Shown: positions 16,907 to 26,115 of the stretch, piece by piece
Position numbering within the stretch: the stretch's first letter is position 1
How the letters are laid out: every line of letters starts with the position of its first letter
NCBI RefSeq assembly: GCF_006782915.1
Contig: NZ_VCNP01000044.1
Span: 161,400 to 225,399 of the forward strand
DNA length: 64,000 nucleotides
Source of the DNA: Streptomyces calvus
GTDB taxonomy: Bacteria; Actinomycetota; Actinomycetes; Streptomycetales; Streptomycetaceae
Reading direction: 5' to 3'
Notes under the pieces: model-generated
Told to the model about the DNA's origin: nothing
Database searches by the model: none
The model's input: only the letters and a program-made list of their open reading frames with translations
Made by a program: the position numbers and the translations under genes

Positions 16907-17359
16907 GCGGGCGGAGACGCTGGGAGAGGACGGGACAGCACCAGGCACACAAGCATTCTGCCGGCGCTTCGGTGTGGAGGGGGTTCGGGTGGGAGGCTCC
17001 TCCGGGAGCGCGTGGTATGCCGGTCCCGCCCCGGCCGCCACCGCGCCCCGCCCGTTGCGTGCCCTGCAGTCGGGCCGACCCCGGCTTCGTCCTTCGGGAC
17101 GGCACCATCACGCCACGCGACCGGGTCGCCACAGAGGGGCGACCCGGTCGCTCACATGTCGCGGGCGAGTAATGGGAACCCACAGGGGCCAACGTCCCGC
17201 TGAACCGGGACGACACCATGGCATCGGTACCGCCCACGTTCCTTTCCACACGGATGAACCGGCCGCGGACCGTTCCCGTTCGCGGCCTCACTCACGGCCC
17301 TCGCCGCCGAGCACCGTGTGAACATCGGACACCACGCGGCCGACGTCCCCGTCGGAAGC
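16907..17359. other. Intergenic region between vsr and the S37 peptidase
   Basis: There is no supportable gene here apart from a possible longer vsr N-terminus (up to 17041). It contains the hairpin at 17117-17151 described separately. It is the boundary between the accessory island and core-like genes, but I see no attachment-site duplication or insertion-sequence end. Confidence 0.4.
17117..17151 (-). terminator. Strong hairpin, probable terminator
   Basis: A perfect 14-base inverted repeat (GCGACCGGGTCGCC and its complement) with a 7-base loop. It lies about 210 bases downstream of the S37 peptidase stop and ahead of vsr. There is no U-run, which is usual for actinomycete terminators. It would separate peptidase transcription from the defence island. 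Confidence 0.5.
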
Positions 17360-18727
17360 TCAAGGCCTCGGTGGGCGTGTTCCGGCGGTGGTCCAGCGGG
17401 TGAGCATCGTCGTGGCCTCCGTGCGGGTCGTTTCGGGGAGGGCGGCGATGGTGGTGTGGTGGTTGGCTCCGGGGACCCACAGCACGCGGGAGTCGTGAGG
17501 GCCGGGGTGGAAGGGTTCGGCGACGGAGGGGTCCTGCGTGCCGTTGACGAACAGCAGCCGACTGCCGCTGCGGCGGACCCAGCGGTCGATGTCCGGCATC
17601 GCGCCGGTGTCGAAGCGCATGGGGATGGTCCGGGGGACGAAGGTGCGCGGCTCGATGGCGTCCGGGTGGTGCAGCAGGTCGGCCAGGTGGGCGGTGGGGA
17701 CGTCGAGGTAGCCCAGTTGCGTGCCGAGCTGGTACCAGTACGGGATGAAGGCGCGGGCGTTGTTGTCGGCGTAGAGGGCCAGGCCCGCCGTGCGGTCCAG
17801 CCAGGTGTACAGCTCGTCGGTGCTCGCGTCCGCGGCGGGTACGGCGGCGAGGTCCGCCGGGCTGCCGCCGTTCTGCCAGAACATGAACGGGGCGCGCAGG
17901 ACGGCGATCTCGAACGCCTTGTCGGCGCTGCCGACGATGCGGAAGGTGTCCCCGGCGGCGGTCGTCGCCGTCTCGTAGCGGGCGACCAGTTCCGTACGGT
18001 GCAGCAGGAGCCGGCGCTGGACGGTTGCGAGGGCCTCGCGGTCGGCGGCCGTGCCCACGGTGTTCAGGAAGCGGAGGTAGGCGGAGTCGTCGCGGTCGTC
18101 GACGTTGTTGGGGGCCGCGTAGGCCACGGTGCCGTCCACGTCGTGGGGGTGGAAGCGGCGGTGGTACACACTGGCCATGCCGCCCTTGCTGCCGCCGGTG
18201 GAGATCCACGCGCCCGGGTAGAGCCGGCGGAAGGTGCGGACGACGCGGTGGTGGTCGTCGGCGGCCTGCCGGACGGTCAGGTACGCGTAGTCGTGCGGCC
18301 GGGGCAGTGACGTGCCGAAGTAGCGGTGTTCGACCTGGAGTTGGTTGCCGCCGAGCAGGATGGCCGGTTCGGTGCGCCGGGGCGTGAGGACGGCCTCGTA
18401 GCCGGTCGTGAACAGGACGGTGGGCCGCTCGGCGGAGGTGTGGAGCAGGGTGAGGCGCTGCTCGAACGTGCCGGCCGAGGGGTCGGTGTGGTCGACCGGC
18501 TGGCGCAGCCCGAGGACGAAGAAGCGGTACCCCGGCTCGGCGCCCGGTCGTTCCTCCACGATCCGCACACCCGGCAGGGCGCGCAGACGCCGCACCAGCG
18601 TGTCGTCGGACCCGTCGGTCACGCGCGGCTTCCCGGTCACGGCACCGGCCGGCGGAGACGCCGTCGCGGCGAGTCCGGCCGCCGCGGCCGCGGAGAACAG
18701 CAGGTGTCGTCTCGTCCAGGTGCGCAT
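17360..18727 (-). CDS. Secreted S37 family tri/tetrapeptidyl aminopeptidase
   Basis: A 455-residue secreted serine peptidase that removes short peptides, often before or after proline, from extracellular polypeptides. The signal peptide is at residues 1-29 with a twin-arginine-like TRRHLLFSAAAAAGLAA and an AGA cleavage region. The family S37 nucleophile motif is STGGSKGGMASVYHRRF, in the mycelial PS-10 aminopeptidase pattern, and the candidate catalytic His is in VPGANHHTTI near the C-terminus. ATG 18727 is preceded by GGAAGGGA. The frame is open further upstream but without a signal-peptide start. It is monocistronic. Confidence 0.87.
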   Translation of the reverse strand: MRTWTRRHLLFSAAAAAGLAATASPPAGAVTGKPRVTDGSDDTLVRRLRALPGVRIVEERPGAEPGYRFFVLGLRQPVDHTDPSAGTFEQRLTLLHTSAERPTVLFTTGYEAVLTPRRTEPAILLGGNQLQVEHRYFGTSLPRPHDYAYLTVRQAADDHHRVVRTFRRLYPGAWISTGGSKGGMASVYHRRFHPHDVDGTVAYAAPNNVDDRDDSAYLRFLNTVGTAADREALATVQRRLLLHRTELVARYETATTAAGDTFRIVGSADKAFEIAVLRAPFMFWQNGGSPADLAAVPAADASTDELYTWLDRTAGLALYADNNARAFIPYWYQLGTQLGYLDVPTAHLADLLHHPDAIEPRTFVPRTIPMRFDTGAMPDIDRWVRRSGSRLLFVNGTQDPSVAEPFHPGPHDSRVLWVPGANHHTTIAALPETTRTEATTMLTRWTTAGTRPPRP

Positions 18728-18880
18728 CGCGGGTCCCTTCCCTCGGCGTCGGCTGCCCCTCAGTACAGCCGCCGGGGCGGCGCGGGCGGATCCCGTGCGC
18801 GGGGGAACCGCCTCCCCCACCAGGGGGAGACGTCGGACGCGGCCGGTGCCGGGCCGTGCTCGCCGGCCCGGCGGGCGCGG

Positions 18881-19894
18881 TCAGCCCGCCCCGTGGCACT
18901 CCCCGTACGTGCGTCCCGAACCGCACCAGCACTGCGCGCCCGGCTCCGGCGGCCACGCCACCGCCCGTCCCCGCGCCGCCAGGGTCGTCGCGTACTGGGG
19001 GAGCAGGGTGGTGTCGGACGGGGAGGCGCCCTCCGAGGCGGCGAAGGCCTCGTACGAGGGGACCGTGCCCGTGACGATGCCCAGGTTCGGGGTGCCCGAG
19101 GCGGACAGTTCGCGCAGGGCCGCCTCGGTCGTCGCCAGGTGGGCGTCGTAGGAGGGGTACTCCTCCGCGAGGGACGGGTACGCCTCCGTCAGTTCCGCGA
19201 GTTCGCTCGCCGGCCAGTGCAGGACCGCCACCGGGAACGGGCGGGACAACGCCGCCCGGTACGCGCCCAGTTCCGCCCGCAGGCGGGAGATCTCCGCCTC
19301 CAGCTCCGCCGGGTTCTCCGAGCCGAGGGACCACACCCGCTTCGGGTCGTGGAGTTCGTCCAGGGTGATCGGGAGGGTGTGCACGGAGTCGGCCAGGGCG
19401 TCCCACTCGTCGTGGTCGGCGCCGAGCATCCTGCGGACGCGGTGGCGGCCGAAGAGCAGGGGATGGGTGGCGTACGGCGGCTCCGCGACGTCGGTCAGCA
19501 GCAGCCGCACCGCCTCCGTGAACGTCTCGTGGGCCTGCTCCAGCTCGTCGTGCGACTCCAGGGACTCCGCGACGATCACCCACGGGGCGGGATCGCGCGG
19601 GGCCGCCGTGCGGATGCCGTCGATGATCGCGCGGGCCTCCGCCTCGTGACCGTACTCCCAGAGGTTGGAGGCCTTCAGGGCGCGGACCAGGAGCGGGTCG
19701 TCCAGTTCCGTGCCGGAGGCCAGCAGACGGTCGTAGAGGGCGGAGGCGGCGGGGCGGTCGCCGGAGAGTTCCCGGTGGGCGGCGGCCCGCAGCAGCAGGG
19801 CCTCGGCGTCCTCGGGATACAGGGCGGCGGTCCGTTCCAGGCGGGCGGCTTCGGCGGTGTGGTCGACGTTTTCGGCAGGCGTGTCGGGGCGCAT
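18881..19894 (-). CDS. TPR-like protein with C-terminal SEC-C zinc motif
   Basis: A 337-residue cytosolic protein. Residues 10-150 look like TPR helices (ALYPEDAEALLLRAAAHRELSG... DPAPWVIVAESLESHDELEQAHETFTEAV). The very C-terminus is CWCGSGRTYGECHG, a SEC-C type zinc motif (C-x-C-x8-C-H) as in SecA and related proteins. The centre (PVAVLHWPASELAEL... PSYDAHLATTEAALRELSASGTPNLGIVTGTV) is of unknown fold. I chose ATG 19894 (MRPDTPAENV); a TTG at 19924 would add ten residues. No function beyond a likely binding role can be claimed. Confidence 0.78.
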   Translation of the reverse strand: MRPDTPAENVDHTAEAARLERTAALYPEDAEALLLRAAAHRELSGDRPAASALYDRLLASGTELDDPLLVRALKASNLWEYGHEAEARAIIDGIRTAAPRDPAPWVIVAESLESHDELEQAHETFTEAVRLLLTDVAEPPYATHPLLFGRHRVRRMLGADHDEWDALADSVHTLPITLDELHDPKRVWSLGSENPAELEAEISRLRAELGAYRAALSRPFPVAVLHWPASELAELTEAYPSLAEEYPSYDAHLATTEAALRELSASGTPNLGIVTGTVPSYEAFAASEGASPSDTTLLPQYATTLAARGRAVAWPPEPGAQCWCGSGRTYGECHGAG

Positions 19895-20144
19895 GGGGGA
19901 CACCGTACTGCCGGTGAGTGACAAGGGTGAGAGCGCGGCAGGTCAGAGGGGGTCCGGTGGGCGGAGGGCCGGGGGCTGCGGGGAGGTGGGTCGGTGGGGT
20001 CGGGTGGTGGCCGGTCGGCGGCGGGTTCCCGGTGCCGTGCCGCGGCGCGGGAACCATCCGGCTGGTGCCGGGCGTTGTAGGGGGTGCCGGGGGAGATCCG
20101 GCGCGACGGGGCCGACGGATGGACCAGCGGGGGAGGGACGGCGA

Positions 20145-20477
20145 GTGATCCGCAGCGATGCGCGCGTGCCGCGCGCCCTCGCCGTGCTCCTCCCGCTGCT
20201 CCAGCTCGCGCTGCTCGTCCTGCCGGCCGCCGGCGGACTCCTGCCGGCCGACATGGTCCAGGTCGCGCTCGCCGCGACCGCCGCCGCCGGTGCCGCGCTC
20301 GCCGTCTGCGCGCTCGTCGCCGCGCGCTGCACACCCGCCGTGCCGCCCACCCGGATCCGTACGGCGATACGCGACCGGGACCTGCGGACGGCCTTCCTGC
20401 CCCAACGCGACCCCGACGCCCAGGGGCGCACCCGGCCCCGGGCACCGGGACACGCCCTGCCGGCGACCGCCGCGTAG
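20145..20477 (+). CDS. DUF6412-like small membrane protein
   Basis: A 110-residue protein from GTG 20145 behind GGGGGAGGGA. It has two hydrophobic segments (ALAVLLPLLQLALLVLPAAGGLL and VQVALAATAAAGAALAVCALVAARC), then a basic and polar tail ending in RPRAPGHALPATAA. It sits 121 bases ahead of a YidC-family insertase in the same orientation. That pairing, together with the layout, fits the DUF6412 family. The function is unknown; a role linked to the insertase is inferred from adjacency. Confidence 0.65.
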   Translation: MIRSDARVPRALAVLLPLLQLALLVLPAAGGLLPADMVQVALAATAAAGAALAVCALVAARCTPAVPPTRIRTAIRDRDLRTAFLPQRDPDAQGRTRPRAPGHALPATAA

Positions 20478-20598
20478 GGCACCTGTCCGTCCTTCTCGTC
20501 CAGCCTGCCCCGCGCGGGTCGTCATGCCGCCATCCGTACTCCCGTCCCGGATCAGCCCCGGGACTCCCGGCACGACGAGACCCCCGGAGGGCTCACCC

Positions 20599-21306
20599 AT
20601 GTCCGTCTTCGCCAGCCTGGTCGAGCGCCTGGCCGACCTGCTCCAGCCGCTGTTCGGCGTCTCCGCGGCGGCCGCCGCGATCGTCCTGTTCACCGCGTTC
20701 GTACGTCTCCTCGTCCACCCCCTGTCCCGGGCGGCCGCGCGCGGCCAGAAGGCCCGGACCGCGCTCCAGCCGCGCATCGCCGAACTGCGGCGCCGGCACG
20801 GCCGCGACCCGGAGAAGCTGCGGCGGGCCGTACTGGAGCTGCACGCGCGGGAGAAGGTGTCGCCGCTGGCCGGATGCCTGCCGAGCCTGATCCAGCTGCC
20901 CGCGTTCTTCCTGCTGTACCACCTGTTCTCCAGCGGGACGATCGGCGGGCGGGCCAACGAACTGCTCGACCACCGGTTGTTCGCCGCGCCGCTCGGCGGA
21001 CGCTGGACGGACGCGCTCGGCGACGGCGGCGTGTTCGGCGCGGCCGGGCTCGTCTACGCCGGGCTGTTCGCGGTCGTCGCGGTCGTCGCCTGGTTCGGCT
21101 ACCGGCTGACCCGGAAGGCGACGGCCGCGCAGCCCGTCGCAGGTGACGGCGAGCAGGTGCCGGGCCTGGCGGCGATGACCAGGGTGCTGCCGTTCATGTC
21201 CTTCTTCACGCTCGTCACGGTCGCCGTCGTACCGCTGGCGGCCGCGCTGTACATGGTGACCAGCACGACGTGGAGCGTGGCCGAGCGGGCGGTGCTCTAC
21301 CGGTGA
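20599..21306 (+). CDS. YidC/Oxa1-family membrane insertase (short paralogue)
   Basis: A 235-residue polytopic membrane protein that helps insert membrane proteins. The YidC hallmarks are LFTAFVRLLVHPLSRAAARGQKARTALQPRIAELRRRHGRD, with the conserved Arg in the first core transmembrane helix, then CLPSLIQLPAFFLLYHLF, and a final helix FMSFFTLVTVAVVPLAAALYMVTSTTWS. It lacks the long basic tail of the housekeeping Streptomyces YidC and is not in an rnpA-rpmH context, so it is likely a paralogue. ATG 20599 has GGAGG nine bases upstream. Confidence 0.85.
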   Translation: MSVFASLVERLADLLQPLFGVSAAAAAIVLFTAFVRLLVHPLSRAAARGQKARTALQPRIAELRRRHGRDPEKLRRAVLELHAREKVSPLAGCLPSLIQLPAFFLLYHLFSSGTIGGRANELLDHRLFAAPLGGRWTDALGDGGVFGAAGLVYAGLFAVVAVVAWFGYRLTRKATAAQPVAGDGEQVPGLAAMTRVLPFMSFFTLVTVAVVPLAAALYMVTSTTWSVAERAVLYR

Positions 21307-21471
21307 CCGCCCCGGCCGGGCCGGCACGGCCGGTCCAGCCGGTCCAGTACGTGAACGGGGTATTGCGGAGCGGAACGCCACCTTGGAGGATCGACCAGTC
21401 CTCCGATGGCTGCGCTCGCCGCATCCGGGCCGCACACGTCGGTGGCGCCCGCGATCGAGGGAGACGTGATC

Positions 21472-22329
21472 ATGAAGCTGCTGCGAGTCGGTACGGCGGG
21501 ACAGGAACGGCCGGCGCTGCTCGACGCCGACGGGACCCTGCGGGACCTGTCGGGTCTCGTCGCGGACATCGACGGGGCGCTGCTCTCCGACGAGGCGGCG
21601 CTCGACCGGATCAGGGCAGCCGCCGACAGCGGCGAACTGCTCGCCCTGGACGAGACGGGACTGCGGACCGGGCCGCCGCTGGCCCGGATCGGCAAGATCG
21701 TGTGCATCGGCCTCAACTACCACGACCACGCCCGCGAGACGGGGGCCGAGCCGCCCGCCGAGCCGGTGATCTTCTTCAAGGCGGCGGACACCGTCGTCGG
21801 GCCGAACGACACGGTGCTGGTGCCGCGCGGGTCGGAGAAGACCGACTGGGAGGTCGAACTGGCGGTCGTGATCGGGCGTACGGCGCGGTATCTGGAGTCG
21901 GCGGAGGAAGGGCTCGCGCACGTCGCCGGGTACGCCGTCGCGCACGACGTCTCCGAGCGGGAGTTCCAGATCGAGCGGGGCGGCACCTGGGACAAGGGCA
22001 AGAACTGCGAGACGTTCAACCCGCTCGGTCCGTGGCTGGTGACGGCCGACGAGATCCCCGACCCGCAGGACCTGTCGCTGCGGCTGTGGGTGAACGGGGA
22101 ACTCAAGCAGGACGGGACCACCGCCGAGCAGATCTTCCCGGTGGGTGAAGTCGTGCGGTACGTCAGCCGGTTCATGACCCTGTACCCCGGCGACGTCATC
22201 AACACGGGCACACCGGCCGGGGTGGCACTGGGCCGGCCGGAACCCAAGCCGTATCTGCGGGCCGGGGACGTGGTGGAACTGGAGATCACGGGGCTGGGGC
22301 GGCAGCGGCAGGAGCTGAAGGACGCGTAG
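21472..22329 (+). CDS. Fumarylacetoacetate hydrolase family protein
   Basis: A 285-residue enzyme of the FAH fold, which cleaves C-C bonds of acyl-pyruvate-type substrates or decarboxylates oxaloacetate using Mg2+. The core is at about residues 80-280: CIGLNYHDHARETGAEPPAEPVIFFKA, the metal ligands E-x-E in TDWEVELAVVIG, AHDVSEREFQ, and the closing LYPGDVINTGTPAGV. The N-terminal MKLLRVGTAGQERPALLD domain is usual for the short family. ATG 21472 is preceded by GAGGGAGACG. No pathway partner is nearby, so the substrate is open. Confidence 0.87.
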   Translation: MKLLRVGTAGQERPALLDADGTLRDLSGLVADIDGALLSDEAALDRIRAAADSGELLALDETGLRTGPPLARIGKIVCIGLNYHDHARETGAEPPAEPVIFFKAADTVVGPNDTVLVPRGSEKTDWEVELAVVIGRTARYLESAEEGLAHVAGYAVAHDVSEREFQIERGGTWDKGKNCETFNPLGPWLVTADEIPDPQDLSLRLWVNGELKQDGTTAEQIFPVGEVVRYVSRFMTLYPGDVINTGTPAGVALGRPEPKPYLRAGDVVELEITGLGRQRQELKDA

Positions 22330-22351
22330 CTGCTCCGCGGGGAGAGCTGGG

Positions 22352-22485
22352 CCGGACGCCGAACGCCGGACGCCGAACGCCGGACGCCGGACGCCGGACG
22401 CCGGACGCCGGACGCGGGACGCCGGAGGCCGGACGCCGGACGCCGGAAGCCGGACGCGGGACGCCGGACGCCGGACGCCGGACGG
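22352..22485. repeat. Heptanucleotide tandem repeat, about 19 copies
   Basis: About 19 imperfect copies of CCGGACG run from 22352 to about 22485, immediately after the FAH-family gene. Variants such as CCGAACG, CGGGACG and CCGGAAG are interspersed. The 7-base period is not a multiple of three and the block is untranslated on the likely genes, so it is a slippage-prone simple repeat. It could form extended structure in the 3' UTR. The rest of 22330-22694 also carries a short GTGGTCCGTCCC-type duplication (about 22609-22635) but no gene. Confidence 0.8.
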
Positions 22486-22694
22486 TGGCGCGGGGGACTG
22501 TGGTCCTCCGCGCCCACGGCCGCCAACGGGCGTGATACGTATGGGAGTTGCTCGCCGCGTTGATCCGTCCCGTGTGCCGTGGTGTTGCGCCGTGGTGTTG
22601 TGCCGTCCCGTGGTCCGTCCCGTGGTCCGTCCTGTGGCGCGGCCCCGTGGCGCCGTGGCGTTGGCGCGGGCGTGAACGTGGGGAAGGGACACGT

Positions 22695-25577
22695 GTGACG
22701 TCATGGGGGGATGCCGTGGGAGAGGTCGAGGCGCGAGCCGCGGCGCCGGGCGGGGTGAAGCGGCGCGACGCCTTCATCTCGTACAGCCAGCGCAAGAACG
22801 CGGCGCTCGCCAAACAGCTCCAGCGGGGCCTCGAACGGCTGGCCGTCTCCCGCTTCCGACCCATGCGGATGAGCGTGTTCCGCGATGTCACGAGCCTGCC
22901 CGCCAACCACGACCTGTGGCAGTCGATCCAGCGTGAACTGGCGCGCTCCCGCTACTTCATCCTGCTCGCGTCCCCGGAGGCCGCCGCCTCACCCTGGGTG
23001 GCCAGGGAAGTCGACTACTGGTTGCGCGAACGCGACACGGAACACCTGCTCATCGCCGTCGCGGACGGTGGGATCAGGTGGGACGACGAGACCGGTGACT
23101 TCGACTGGGAGCAGACCACGTGCCTGCCGCGGAGCCTGGCCGGCCACTTCTCGTCCGCGCCGCTCTGGGTGGACCTCCGCGAGATCGGCCAACGGAGCCA
23201 GTGGTCCCTGCGGTACGTGCCGTTCCGCGCCGCCGTCGCCACCCTGGCCGCCCCGTTGCACGGCCGGCCGAAGGAGGAGCTGGAGCACGACGACTTCCGG
23301 CAACTCCGGTTCGTCAAACGGCTGAGCTGGTCGGGCGTGGCCCTGCTCCTGGCGCTGCTCGTCCTCGCCGTCTACGGCTTCTTCGACGCAGGCAGACAGC
23401 GTGACGCGGCCGTGGCACAGGCCCGCACCTCCGCCTCGCAGGCGCTGGCCGCCCGCTCCGGACAACTGCTCGCCACCAGCCCCAACCAGGCCGCGCAGTA
23501 CGCCCTGTACGCCGATGCCACCCGCTCCACCCCCGAGTCCCGGCGCGCCCTGGCCCAGGCCGTCACCGCCGCCCCTCACGCCACGCGGCGGCTGCGCGCG
23601 GACGCCGACTCCGTGACCGACATGGAGGGGGCGAGCGAACCGGCCGAAACGGACGTCGTGATCAGCGCGGACGGGACGACGGCCGCCTACCGCTCGGCGT
23701 TCGACAGGGCCCAGGGCGTACGCGTCTACGACGTGCGCTCCGCCCGGCAGTCCCGTGTGCTGCGCACCGACGGCAGGCCCAAGGCGCTGAGCCGCGACGG
23801 ACGCGTCCTGGCCCTGGAGGCCCACCTCAACCGGGTGGAACTGTGGGACACCCGGACCGGCACGCGCCTCGGCACCATGACCACCGGGCACACGAAGTAC
23901 CTCCCACACGCCGCGCACGGGCTCCACGCCTTCGCCCTCTCGCCCGACGGCCGGTGGGCGGCGGCCTCCCACTACACCCCTGACAGTGAGGCGTTCGTCG
24001 TCGTGTGGAACGCGTCCACCGGACGGGAGACCGGTCGCCTGCGGGTGAGTGACACCAGGGTCGGGCTGGGCTTCTCCGCCGACGGCTCCCGGATGACCCT
24101 GGTCGACAGCGGACGTCAGGAGGTCCGGCGTTTCCTCACGGGGCCGGCGCGCTGGGAGCCGGCCCGGTCGCTGCCCGGAATGACCGAAGCCCCCGCCGAA
24201 GCCCTGCGGCACAGCGAGATCCTGCTGTTCGACGGGGCGCGCAAGGCCCTGACCCGGACATCGGAGCGCGCCGAGGTGTGGGACCTGGTGGAGCGCCGCC
24301 GAATCGCCCGACGGTCCCTGTCCCCGTACGAGAACCTGAAGGTCGCCGACGGTGCGGGGACCTTCGTGATGGGCGGGCAGGACGGCACGGTCCGGCTCCA
24401 CGACACCGACCTGCGGCCCGGTACGACGCTGGGCCGCCTGGTCCGGCCGGCCAGCACGGTCGCCGTGTCGGCCGACGGCACCCGGGTGGCCGCCGGCTCG
24501 TACGGCGGCGAACTCACCCTCTTCACCACCGAGGCCAGGCGGGGACAGCGTGTCGTCCTGGACGGCCGCGCGTTCACTCCCGGGGACCTGACGTCCGACG
24601 GGCGGCTGGCCGTGCGCCGGACGGAGGGACGTACCGAGTTCTGGGATCCGCACACCGGCCGCCGGCTCGGCGCGATCCCGTACGCCAACCCGTCCGTGAA
24701 CGAGGAGGACACGGCGTACACGCTCAGCGAGGACAAGCGGTACGTCGGCATGAAGACCTGGGAGGGCAGCGAGGAGGGCGACAGGAGGCGGTTCGACATC
24801 TGGGACCTGCGCACCGGGCGGCGGACGGACTGCGGCCTGCCCCTCGGCAGCGTCGACGGCGTCTTCGCCTTCCTGCCCGGCGACCGGTACGTCGTCGGCC
24901 GCACGTCCGACGCCGTGGAACTGGTCGACACCCGCGCCTGCACCCGCACCCCGGTGCTCCCGGTGGAGGCGTACGGCACGCTCGCCCTGAGCGGGGACCG
25001 CAGGACGGTGGTGCACGTGGAAGGCGGTGACGTCGACGCCTGGCGCTGGGACGGCGACACCGGCTTCGAGCACGTCGCCCACACCACCGTGCCGGTCGAC
25101 TCCGGCCTCGTGAACGTCCGCGTCGACCACGACGGGAGGCAGGCGGCCGTCTCCGGCACGGAGAGCCACGTGTACGTCGTACGCCTCGACTCAGGCCGGC
25201 AGGTGCGCGCCACCGGGTACCTGCCGAGCATGGCCGACGACATGGCGTTCAGCCGGGACGGCCGTCTGGTGTTCCAGGGCTTCCGCACCGCGAGCAGCCA
25301 GGGCGTGCGCGTCCTGGACGCGGACAGCGGCGACCAGCTCGACGTGTGGACCACCGACCCGCCGGCCGCCTCCGCGGCGTCCCGGACCGGGGTACAGATC
25401 GTTCCCGGCCCCGCCGACGACATCCTCGTCCTCGGCCCCGACCTGAAGATCGTGCGCCGCACGGCCGGTGTGGAGGCGTGGCGCGACCTGCTGTGCGGCC
25501 TGGTGAGCCAGCCCCTGCCGGCCGCGGAACGCGACCGTTACCTGAAGGACCTGGACGTGGACGCGCCCTGCGGCTGA
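22695..25577 (+). CDS. TIR domain - transmembrane - beta-propeller protein
   Basis: A 960-residue multidomain protein. Residues 23-160 are a TIR fold: RRDAFISYSQRKN, FRDVTSLPANHDLWQSIQRELARSRYFILLASPEAAASPWVAREVDYW; Glu105 sits where TIR NAD-hydrolases place their catalytic Glu. Residues 210-230 are one transmembrane helix (SWSGVALLLALLVLAVYGFF). From about 330 on are repeated WD40-like blades (ISADGTTAAYRS, LSPDGRWAAASH, VSADGTRVAAGSYGG, LSGDRRTVVHVEGG, FSRDGRLVFQGF). GTG 22695 follows GGGAAGGGA. An intracellular TIR with an outside propeller suggests a signal receptor or a defence effector. Which of these cannot be told from sequence. Confidence 0.85.
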   Translation: MTSWGDAVGEVEARAAAPGGVKRRDAFISYSQRKNAALAKQLQRGLERLAVSRFRPMRMSVFRDVTSLPANHDLWQSIQRELARSRYFILLASPEAAASPWVAREVDYWLRERDTEHLLIAVADGGIRWDDETGDFDWEQTTCLPRSLAGHFSSAPLWVDLREIGQRSQWSLRYVPFRAAVATLAAPLHGRPKEELEHDDFRQLRFVKRLSWSGVALLLALLVLAVYGFFDAGRQRDAAVAQARTSASQALAARSGQLLATSPNQAAQYALYADATRSTPESRRALAQAVTAAPHATRRLRADADSVTDMEGASEPAETDVVISADGTTAAYRSAFDRAQGVRVYDVRSARQSRVLRTDGRPKALSRDGRVLALEAHLNRVELWDTRTGTRLGTMTTGHTKYLPHAAHGLHAFALSPDGRWAAASHYTPDSEAFVVVWNASTGRETGRLRVSDTRVGLGFSADGSRMTLVDSGRQEVRRFLTGPARWEPARSLPGMTEAPAEALRHSEILLFDGARKALTRTSERAEVWDLVERRRIARRSLSPYENLKVADGAGTFVMGGQDGTVRLHDTDLRPGTTLGRLVRPASTVAVSADGTRVAAGSYGGELTLFTTEARRGQRVVLDGRAFTPGDLTSDGRLAVRRTEGRTEFWDPHTGRRLGAIPYANPSVNEEDTAYTLSEDKRYVGMKTWEGSEEGDRRRFDIWDLRTGRRTDCGLPLGSVDGVFAFLPGDRYVVGRTSDAVELVDTRACTRTPVLPVEAYGTLALSGDRRTVVHVEGGDVDAWRWDGDTGFEHVAHTTVPVDSGLVNVRVDHDGRQAAVSGTESHVYVVRLDSGRQVRATGYLPSMADDMAFSRDGRLVFQGFRTASSQGVRVLDADSGDQLDVWTTDPPAASAASRTGVQIVPGPADDILVLGPDLKIVRRTAGVEAWRDLLCGLVSQPLPAAERDRYLKDLDVDAPCG

Positions 25578-25623
25578 GGCGCGCCACCAGGGGCAGGCCC
25601 GAGGCCCCCGGTGGCGCGTGCCG

Positions 25624-26115
25624 TCAGGTGCCGTCCAGGAACCGCTCCAGGGCCTCCACCACCATGCGGTGGTCCTCGAGCTGCGGAAGGCCGGAGACCG
25701 TCACCGCGCCGACGACGCCCACGCCCTCGACCGTGATCGGGAACGAACCGCCGTGGGCCGCGTAGGTGTCGGGGTCGAGGCGGGAGGACTCCTCGAACGT
25801 GGTGCCCTTGGCGCGGTGACGCGCGCCCACCAGGTAGGACGCGCAGCCGTACCGCTCGACCACCCGGCGCTTGCGGGCGATCCAGGCGTCGTTGTCGGGC
25901 GCGGAGCCCGGCAGCGCGGCGTGGAAGAGCTGCTGGCCCGCGCGGTGGATGTCGATGGCCACCGGGGCGCGGCGCTCGCGCGCCATCTCCACCAGCAGGG
26001 ACCCGAGCGCCCAGGCGTCGTCGTGGGTGAACCGGCGGAACACCAGGCGGCGTTCCTGCGCCTCCAACTCCTCCACGGACGGCGTGAGTTCGGCGGACGT
26101 GCGGGGCGTGGTCAC
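25624..26115 (-). CDS. UPF0303/DUF336-like protein (GlcG/HbpS fold)
   Basis: A 163-residue single-domain protein. The features are LVFRRFTHDDAWALGSLLVEMARERRAPVAIDI, GCASYLVGARHRAKGTTFEE and YAAHGGSFPITVEGVGVVGAVTVSGLPQLEDHRMVVEALE. These match the UPF0303 branch of the DUF336 family, sometimes labelled heme-degrading. The GTG overlaps the stop of the upstream oxidoreductase (GTGA 26112-26115), so the two form an operon. The family's enzymatic role is not settled; pairing with a sugar-type oxidoreductase hints at small-molecule catabolism. Confidence 0.82.
   Translation of the reverse strand: MTTPRTSAELTPSVEELEAQERRLVFRRFTHDDAWALGSLLVEMARERRAPVAIDIHRAGQQLFHAALPGSAPDNDAWIARKRRVVERYGCASYLVGARHRAKGTTFEESSRLDPDTYAAHGGSFPITVEGVGVVGAVTVSGLPQLEDHRMVVEALERFLDGT

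Noticed and set aside
17117..17151. Inverted repeat as an insertion-sequence end
   Set aside because: Both arms are in one hairpin with a 7-base loop, with no transposase and no target duplication, so a terminator is simpler.
17292..20957. A 1221-codon open frame on the minus strand across several genes
   Set aside because: It runs through the S37 peptidase, SEC-C and YidC-side genes in a shifted frame. The protein is Arg/Pro/Gly-rich with no domain, a common artefact of very GC-rich coding DNA.
22352..22485. Possible CRISPR array
   Set aside because: The unit is only 7 bases, with no spacers and no cas genes.
20593..22704. A 703-codon minus-strand open frame opposite YidC and the FAH gene
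   Set aside because: The repeats (GVRRPAS) come from the heptamer array and the rest mirrors the real plus-strand genes. No ribosome binding site and no recognisable domain.
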